Shown one piece after another: positions 56,900 to 64,000 of a stretch of DNA of 64,000 bases. Every line of letters begins with the position of its first letter. Position 1 is the stretch's first letter. A program made the position numbers and the translations under genes. This stretch comes from Stenocarpella maydis (Eukaryota > Ascomycota > Sordariomycetes > Diaporthales > Diaporthaceae). Location of the stretch: positions 62,001 to 126,000 of the forward strand of contig NQMI01000080.1 in NCBI GenBank assembly GCA_002270565.1. The letters run 5' to 3'. The notes beneath the pieces are model-generated. The model was not told the DNA's origin. It saw nothing but the letters and a program-made list of their open reading frames with translations, and ran no database searches.

Positions 56900-58320
56900 C
56901 TTGCGTGGGACTGGTCTTATATCTCCTAAATCAGTATAGATATTGCCCCTCTTTAGTTTATTAAGATAGTTCCTTACCAGGCATACTAGATGAAAACTGT
57001 TGAGCTCCCTAGAGCGTTAAGGGAGACTGCTATCAAAATGTTAAGGGAGTAAGAAGCTAGGGGCATAATTAAAGAATCCCATGCCCCCTATTAAAACCAA
57101 TAATTCCTTATTAAGAAGAAGGATAGTGGCTATTGGTTGATTAATAATGTCTCTAAGGCCAATTGAGTTATGATTAGAGACGCCTTTATTCCTCTAGCTG
57201 CTGATAAGTTTGCTAAGGAGTTTGCAATATATTAGGTTCTATCGCTCTTGGACTTTTTCTTAGGGTATAACCAGATTAAGCTGGAAGAGAAAAGCCGTGA
57301 TATTACTACCTTTGCAACTCCAATCGGGCTATTTCGATAGTATGGGCTGCCTATAAGAGCCACGAACTCAGTGGCACAGTTCATGAGATGCATGGTTTGC
57401 TTGTTTTACAACCTAATTCTAATAGTCTACCGCCCATTCCTTAACGATATTGCGGTAAAAGGGCTAGAGTCCACCTATAATAATCAGGAGCTTGATGACC
57501 TTCCTGGGGTATAGAGGTATATTGCAGAGTACATTAAGAACCTTAATGATGTGCTTTTTAATATAGAGCTTGCTAATAGTGCAATTAATGCTGCTAAATC
57601 TGAATGATGCAAAAAGCAGGCTGATATTATGGGTTATATGTGTGGGACTCTGGGCTGCTCTCCTACAGACAAGAAGATTGTTAAGATTAAGGAGTGGGAG
57701 ACCTATAAAAATGTCAGCTAGCTCCAATCATTTCTCGGCCTAATTAACTTTTACCAGATCTGGATGCCCTTTTACAGAATTATATTACGTCCTTTCTTCA
57801 ACCTGCTAAAGAAGGGTACTCTATTTATCTGGACCAAAAGCTGCTAGGAAGCTATAGACGCTCTTAAGTTAATAATCACTTTAAAACCCTACCTTATAAA
57901 TATTAACTACAATAGGGGAGAGATCATCCTTATGGTTGATGCAAGCCTGGACAGCTGGGGTGCTTACCTAATGCAGGTAAAAGACGGGATTCATCATCCG
58001 GTCTGGTATAAGAGTAGCTTATAGACTGCTGCTAAGAAGCTCTATAATGCAACAAAATGTGAGTATCAGGCTGTACTCTATACAATTAGACAGCTTCGGT
58101 TCTATATATATGGAGTTCATTTTATCCTAAAGACCAACTCAAATGTTCTTATTTAGCAGTTAAAGGGGTTAGCATCAGATATCCCTAAGGCCTATATTAC
58201 TTAATGGCTGGCTGTAATCAGGATATATAACTTCATAATCAGGCATATTAAAGGGGTTAACAATTCAGTTGCTAACTTGCTCTTAAGAAAACCTCCGGGT
58301 CCTTCAGATAAGGTAAACAG
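56900..58320 (+). pseudogene. Element 2 reverse transcriptase and RNase H remnant
   Basis: The RT reads LLDFFLGYNQIKLEEKSRDI, TTFATPIGLFR, ATNSVAQF and, at the catalytic box, YRPFLNDIAVKG (57439-57450), where FLDD is expected. RNase H begins EIILMVDASLDSWGAYLMQV (first Asp kept), with the downstream YGVHFILKTNSN. Stops stand at Gln/Trp positions. The FLDD-type RT belongs to a widespread fungal gypsy branch. Confidence 0.85.
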
Positions 58321-58499
58321 ATAAATTAAAGGGGATATTAAGAAATAGTGTAATGCTTCTCTTAACCCTATAATAGCTCCGATACCTTCTAATCAGATGC
58401 CATTACTTAAAGACAGTTATCAGTGGTTAAAGGAATCAAGGGGGATTACAAATTACCTCTACCGCGATATTCTACCTAGTCACCTCTCTAATCAGCAAT

Positions 58500-59400
58500 A
58501 AAAGGCTTTCAAGAAAAAAGCTCTTACATTTTCCCTTAAGGAAGGAGTGCTCTAACGGGAACCCAAGAAAGACCTCCCTAGAAGGAAAATTATAAACAAC
58601 CCTAATTTAAGAAAAAGAATCATCAGAAATACTCACGCTCCCCTTAATCACAAAGGGAGGGATACTACCTATTACTGGATCAGAGCAATATACTACTGGA
58701 AAGGGATATATACGGATATAGAAAAAGCGATTGCCAGATATCCTAAATGCAACAAATAAAACACCAGGATCTATAATAATAGGGTAATACCCACTACCCT
58801 AGGGCTTCCGTTTCTAAAAATTCATATTAATATTTAGCATTTACCCTCTAATTAGGGATATCAATACCTTATGGAAGGACATTATAACCTTACGGGATGG
58901 CCTAAGGCAATAGCTCTTAGGGCTGCTAACTTAAAGAACATCAAGCGATTCTTTATTAATAAGTTCCTACTTAAATAGGGCTTACCCATATTAGTAGTTA
59001 TGAATAGGGGACCTGAGAACCTTAGAGACTTTACCAAATACCTCAAACACCTCAGGGTGCATTAGATCAAAATATCCATATACAATCTTAAGGCGAACAG
59101 TATCATAAAACACAGCTACTTCAATATTACATCAGCCTTAAGAAAGATGCTAAATAGGGGTATAACTAGATGGAAAAAGATCCTTCCTTATATACTCTTT
59201 ACTAATAGAACATCCTTAAGGCGGTCGCACAAGAAGAGCCCATTCTACCTGCTCTATAGATTTAACCCAGTATTACCCATTAAAACGGAAATCCCTACCT
59301 AGCGGGTTTAAGCCTAGTCACCCCATATAACCTCCAATTAGGTACTAGAATGTTAACTGCGCTTATTACTAGACCTAAAATAAGATATTCTGCATGCCCA
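58500..59400 (+). pseudogene. Element 2 integrase remnant
   Basis: The zinc-binding end reads HAPLNHKGRDTTYYWIRAIYY, then CNK. The core keeps YLMEGHYNLTGWPKAIALRA and, near 58,995, VVMNRGPEN, where VVDGGPEN would carry a catalytic Asp. FTNRTSLRRSHKKSPFYLLY matches the conserved post-core region. Confidence 0.82.
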
Positions 59401-60025
59401 AAAGTTAGTTACTAAGCAAAGAAGAAAGGCAGCAGCTAAAGACACCCACCGGGAATTCTATAGACCCAAGCCTCTTATAAAAAATAACCTTATACTAGTT
59501 ATGGATAAGCAGAGGAAATCTAATCACTTATTATTCCAGAAGCTAACATATTAATAGTTCAGGCCTTATATCATTAATGCTATTAAGCCCAATAACATAT
59601 ATAAGCTAAGGACCCCTAATGAGATCCCTATTAACGGAACCTATCCCCCAATGCACTTAAAAAAATTCATCTATAAGAGGGGAATTTGGGAGCCAGAGGT
59701 ACCTTTTCTTTAGGAGGACAACCCTCCTAAAAGTTAACAAACTAGGAGGAAGCTATCAGAAGTAGCTAAATATAATGTCTTCCCAGATATACTAAACAAT
59801 ACACTCCATCCCACCACCCCTAATCAAGATAATAACAATTAATACCAAGACTAGTCTCTTCCTGGCCGGATGGTCCCCCAAGCATAGGTATACTCGGATA
59901 CAGACAGCTCATACAATTCAGACTTATTAGATTCAGCTAATCAAACTTAAAGAATAACACTACATATAGACATTCCACTTATCAACCCTAATAACCCCAA
60001 GCTAAAGGAATACAAATTCTAGGAT

Positions 60026-60073
60026 AAGATATAAAAAAGTTAAGATATAAAAAAGTTAAGACATAAAAAAGTT
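60026..60073. repeat. Three tandem 16-bp units
   Basis: AAGATATAAAAAAGTT at 60026, 60042 and 60058 (last unit AAGACATA..). Lies in the short spacer between integrase and the antisense ORF. Confidence 0.9.
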
Positions 60074-60237
60074 AAGATAACATTATATCTCTAATCAAAC
60101 AAGTATACTTCTCTTAGGACCACATGCAAGACAAAAATCATCAGTTCTTAATTTACTACCAAAAGAAGTATTAGCAACCTAAAAAACTGGATCCACCCCA
60201 GCCTTACCTAACCCTTCTAATCACCTTACAACCATAA

Positions 60238-61119
60238 CTAGAGATCCATAGGCTTATACTTGAACTTCCTAGGCATACATCCGGTAATCTCGCCCACAGC
60301 ATCCGCACGAGTTTCCTCATATCCTATCTTAGTAGCTGCCTCAATATACTTACCCAGCAAGAGCTCCAAAGGAGGCATATTTAAAGGCTCATTAATCAGA
60401 TCGGGACGCACATTAGTAATATAATCATAATTGCTCTCAGAAATCTTTAGCATCTTAAAATTACAAAGGTAACCCTCAATATAGTAGACACAATTAGCAC
60501 AAGCATCATCTTAAAATCCTTAAAGCAATCAGCACTCAAAGAAAGGGATCATAATAGGGACGATACCTCAGAGAGTTATTCGGTTGCAATTAGCCCCCAT
60601 CCACCGCATACAACAGTCGCACGGGTTCACATTACAACAACCAAAGAAGGCAATAAGGAGAGCCAAGCCCCAACGAAGGTCATTCCCCTAGCACAGTTGA
60701 AACATATACTTCTCATAAGGGCCACCATTTATATACTCAACAAAAACATCATTCAGACCTCCTTTAATCAGAGTGCTAAGGTAAGACTATAGGTACTTAC
60801 AAGCCTCTAGGGCTTTCAGGAAGGGAAAGAACAGTTTAAGCAGCTCAGATTTACATATTAAGGAGAGGGTCCACAGGACATAAAGACCCTTACCTCTACC
60901 CTTAAGGTTATACATCTTAATATTCATTGCAAAGGCCTTATGAAGCGGTAATTCATGGACCTAGTTTCATAAAAGGATTACATTTAGCTGGAAACAAGTG
61001 TAGATGCCCTCTTCGTAAATAGGAGGAGGATTGTACGTTTCAAAGACCCCAACAACAGGAGGTAATTGCTCCTTACCCTTTCCCTTCTCTTCTTAGCTCA
61101 ATTAAGGAGGAAAAGACAT
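60238..61119 (-). pseudogene. Antisense cysteine-rich ORF in element 2
   Basis: From ATG 61119 to TAG 60240 one frame of 294 codons runs with no frameshift, broken only by stops attributable to CAR, CGA or TGG codons. It reads SELLKLFFPFLKALEACKYL, FVEYINGGPYEKY, a Cys cluster CCNVNPCDCCMRWMGANC, a second cluster CANCVYYIEGYLC, and an intact last 71 codons (60453-60238) ending FKYKPMDL. The two clusters suggest zinc binding. It is antisense to pol, placed like the antisense ORF of element 1. I know no function for such proteins. Confidence 0.7.
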
Positions 61120-61560
61120 AGTGATAGCAAAGCTCATCTAATCAGAAAGGCTTAACAGTTTAATAACAAGATTAATAATTAATAGTTAACAATGCTATTA
61201 GGGGGAAATTGAAGAAAAGGATTAATAAGGGGGAAAGCAACTTTAAATACGAAAAATTGGAGAGGGGAGCTCTTATCAGAAGCATTCAAAGCAGCAAAGG
61301 TTGCTACCTAGCAGAAAAAAAAAGGAAATTAAGTGATTCACTAGCTCGAGTAATTCACCCATCTTGAGGCTCCCCTTCTAATAAAAGCCCACCTTTCTGC
61401 TATAACCTCTAACCCAACTACTTCTTCCACAACTACCACACCTCAGCTAATCTCTAATCAGCACAGCACAACTTACATCATCAAGACTCAAAAGCTACTA
61501 TAACCATCAACCTCTACCCTCAAAACTCATCACCTCCCCTCCATCACCTAATTTCTCCTT

Positions 61561-63660
61561 ACCTTAGCACCCTTTTCCCCAATCTAACTAATCAGAAAGA
61601 TATCTTCCTCAAGCCAGCAAACAACAAAGAAAGGTAAGGGAAAGAAGAAGGGATCCCCATTAATCCAGTTTACAACCATCAACAGTCCAAAAGGCCAAGT
61701 CAGCCCCATGAATAATCCCAACGCCCCTATGCCTACTATCGAGTACCCAAACCCTTCTAATCAGGTTAGCCTTAAAGCACGACTTTTAGCATTGCCCTTT
61801 ATCACAAATTTTAATAATATTAACCCTGCGTAGCAGCTAAGATTTCCCAACCCATGCAACATCCGCAATTAAGGAAACTAGGATCACAAAGCTAGTACAG
61901 ACCCAATAAAAGACCCATTTGAAACCAGAATCCTTAACAACAGGTTAGCACTCTCCCAAGCTTTTAACATATCAAACCTTTTAGTGCAACCACCATTCTT
62001 TCAGAACCAAAAATAGGGGTATAGTAATTATGCACAGCAGGTAGTGAACATATATTTTAAGGGCGTCAATCCCTATCCTTAGTTTAGAGACCCCCCTAGG
62101 CAGAAGAACCTATTTGGCACTCACTATAACGACTTCCTTATAACCCTTTATAATGCAAAAGGTCTCCTAGCTTAAGAGGCATGCCTGCATACTGATTATG
62201 TTCTGGGGCTTATTAATTAGCAGCTAATTGATTTTAGCAACCTAATCTTTATAGTGCCCATAACCTATAATATCAATGGAGAACCCCCCAGATCATAAAG
62301 ATACCACTTACTAAAGAACAGCTAGAGGTTCATTATTTAAGTTATATATACCCCAGGCCATTAGGTATTAAGCATCTTCAATAGGGATACCAAACAACTT
62401 AATATAATCAATACTCATCCTAATCAGAGAACTTATAATAGGATATACCCCTATATAAGGGACTGCATTGTATACTTCCTTACCCTTAGGCTACCTAAAG
62501 GATTCTTAAAATAGGCATGTATGGCAATCCAAGTGAAGGTTACGCTATAGCTGGGATTAACTACCTGTGGACTCCTTATGGCTACCTATATTGCCTTTTT
62601 CTTCCGGGAGAATTGTGGAAAGAATGGCTGGGAGTTTAGAGACTGGATTAAGATTAGGCTACTTAAATCCGCCCCTTCTAGCTTGCCTACTAAGAAAGCC
62701 TTAGCTCTTATTTAGGGTTTTGCTATTTAATTAGAAATTAATAGATCCAGGCATCCAATTAGGGGCATCCAGAATACTCTAGTTATCAGCTATAATAAGT
62801 ATAAGAGGCTTATAGCAGGAAAGAATATTATATACTCTCAAGCCGATATCTTAGGGATAAATAAGGGGGAGACTAAGTATTACGCTATACCCAATGTAGG
62901 ATCAGAACCGGGATAAAATCTGCTAAGCTTCCTTATAGCAAGATTTAATAAGGCTGATCTTTTAAGGCCTACTAATGTTTGGACTTCTAGGTTAAGCAAA
63001 ACTCCTATTACCCCTAATAGCTTAAAGAACCAGCTACCTATCCTGATATTTAAGATACCTGGTGCGGTTGTAAAGGATCTGATTATGATATCTGGGCTTG
63101 GATTTCATAAGGACCCATCCAAGATACTTGAGCCTCTGCCTCAGGCAGATAGGGCATAGATATATGGAGAAGATGGTCTTGGGATACCGAGTGAAGCGAG
63201 AACTACTCTACAGACGCCTAATCGGAACAGGGCCGGAACGCTATAGGGTAACCCTATTAAACTTCTCTTACAGTAGATGTTGGAGGCAAGCATCAGGAAT
63301 ATATCCCCAAGAGGAAACATAAATATGGGTGGGATAACCCCTAAGCAATTAGGTATCTTAAGGTCTTTATTATTATCTCTATCCTCTATTCCAGTTACAC
63401 CACTACCACATTGCCTATCGCCCGCTGCAATGAGAATCATAATGATTTAGGAGTATAATTAGAATGCAAGCAAGTGGGTGGGGACTGAGGAAGCGAATTA
63501 CTAGGTTCCCATACCAGCAATTAGTAACAGCTATTAATCCTAGGCTTATAAAAAGGCAGCTAAGCAAGAGGAGAAGGATTACAGACCGAGCATACTATAG
63601 CAGAATAAGAGTAGGGATAAGCGGGCTAGGAATTAAGAGCTATAAAGGGTTTAATAGAGC
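61561..63660 (+). pseudogene. C48/Ulp1-like cysteine protease ORF in element 2
   Basis: One frame of about 700 codons stays in register from about 61561 to 63660; the only interruptions are TAG/TAA codons explained by single transitions. A basic N-terminus (KKGKGKKKG) leads to a protease-like domain at about 62,100-62,640. The catalytic His is in YTPGH (62359), followed by TAG where Ulp1-type proteases have Trp. Asn stands 17 residues later (62410), where Asp is expected. A TAG (62548) stands at the expected Gln, and Cys in TTCG follows six residues later (62566). These spacings equal His514-Asp531 and Gln574-Cys580 of yeast Ulp1. The about 320 residues after the protease match nothing I know. 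It could process a polyprotein or act on SUMO-like proteins; both are guesses. Confidence 0.75.
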
Positions 63661-63748
63661 TAAATTTGGGTGGCTTGTTTGAAGAGGAGGAAAGGATTTT
63701 GGTATTTTAGCGGATTATTGCTTGTTTTTTATAATAGTTGGAGAGGGG

Positions 63749-64000
63749 TGTATTCAGGGTTTAGGGAAACCGGTATATTTTGGAATCTGAGGAAAACCAG
63801 CCTTAGCATTTCCCCCCCCCCCCCTCTTAAGACATAAGTAGGGGTTCCTGCATTACTTTTAGATTTCTTTAAGGAGGGAATTAATCTTTTTTACGGTTTG
63901 CTTTTTTATATCTATATAATATATATATATATGTCAGAATCTTTCTTATGCCCTTTTTCTTCCTCTCCTTTTTAGCACCCTCTATTCCCTTATAACTCTA
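63749..64000 (+). repeat. 3' LTR of element 2 (truncated by window end)
   Basis: Starts TGTATTCAGGG directly after the polypurine tract. Differences from the 5' copy are mainly T for C and A for G. The last about 10 bp should lie beyond 64000. Confidence 0.88.

Larger units (their letters stand above)
51643..64000 (+). mobile_element. Large Ty3/gypsy element with extra ORFs, runs off right edge
   Basis: At least 12.36 kb, coding strand plus, bounded by LTRs at 51643-51908 and 63749 to the window end. The bases before the 3' LTR (GGAGAGGGG, 63740-63748) are a good polypurine tract. Order: gag (about 52-55.6 kb), aspartic protease (55.75-56.2), RT (56.9-57.6), RNase H (57.9-58.3), integrase (58.5-59.4), an antisense Cys-rich ORF (60.24-61.12), and a sense ORF with a C48/Ulp1-like protease (61.56-63.66). 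All are inactivated by RIP-type changes. It is more than twice a simple gypsy element, mostly because of the two additional ORFs. The target duplication cannot be checked because the right end is outside the window. Confidence 0.9.

Noticed and set aside
63098..63322. Open frames near the right end as separate genes
   Set aside because: They are in other frames or strands relative to the long Ulp1-like frame, which explains this stretch better.
39131..64000. CRISPR array or bacterial insertion
   Set aside because: Repeats here are LTRs and microsatellites without regular spacers; all decayed proteins are eukaryotic retroelement types.

Overview
The window looks like nuclear DNA of a filamentous ascomycete (Pezizomycotina, probably Sordariomycetes). 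The evidence is short GT..AG introns of about 50-130 nt with CTRAC-type branch points, tightly packed genes on both strands, fungal-specific proteins (a NUC-2/PHO81 protein, RRN6, PNS1, COA1), and a neighbouring AT-rich block whose transposons carry the C-to-T / G-to-A decay expected of repeat-induced point mutation (RIP). I do not name a species.

Region 1 (1-39.1 kb) is a gene-dense euchromatic segment with 18 recognisable genes, nearly all housekeeping. In order: a short-chain dehydrogenase (cut by the left edge), exosome subunit RRP42, a small mitochondrial protein, cytochrome c, the ribosome-biogenesis AAA-ATPase RIX7, the choline-transporter-like protein PNS1, a Rab GTPase with an unusual insertion, the protein O-mannosyltransferase PMT2, a CHY/RING ubiquitin ligase, MOZART1 (MZT1), kinetochore SPC25, RNA polymerase I factor RRN6, a PITH-domain protein, a CCDC25-like protein, mitochondrial ribosomal protein uL3m, COA1, an unknown four-helix membrane protein and the phosphate regulator PHO81/NUC-2. 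There is no metabolic cluster. Loose themes are ribosome synthesis (RRP42, RIX7, RRN6, uL3m), respiration (cytochrome c, COA1, the mitochondrial protein) and mitosis (MZT1 next to SPC25). Spliced models are given in the evidence fields. PHO81 has its start codon split by an intron. RIX7, PMT2 and CCDC25 show one- or two-base frame problems at G/C runs or splice junctions, which look more like consensus errors than biology.

Region 2 (39.1-64.0 kb) changes abruptly to AT-rich, TA-rich DNA with no intact gene. It contains three Ty3/gypsy-type elements. (a) A minus-strand chromovirus at 40112-47958 has recognisable LTR pairs, a 5-bp target duplication CCTAG, a zinc knuckle, RT, integrase and chromodomain, and an antisense coiled-coil ORF by its 3' LTR. 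Its LTRs contain a telomere-like CCCTAACCCTAACCC motif. (b) A truncated plus-strand relic lies at 49235-51542, with one LTR of nearly normal base composition. (c) A plus-strand element starts at 51643 and runs off the right edge (about 12.4 kb), with gag, protease, RT, RNase H and integrase.

The most unusual feature is in element (c). Between integrase and the 3' LTR it carries two extra genes: an antisense cysteine-rich ORF (60238-61119), and a sense-strand ORF of about 700 codons (61.56-63.66 kb) holding a clear C48/Ulp1-like (SUMO-protease-type) cysteine protease domain. The catalytic spacing of that domain matches yeast Ulp1. Its inactivating changes (Trp to stop, Gln to stop, Asp to Asn) are all single transitions of the RIP type.
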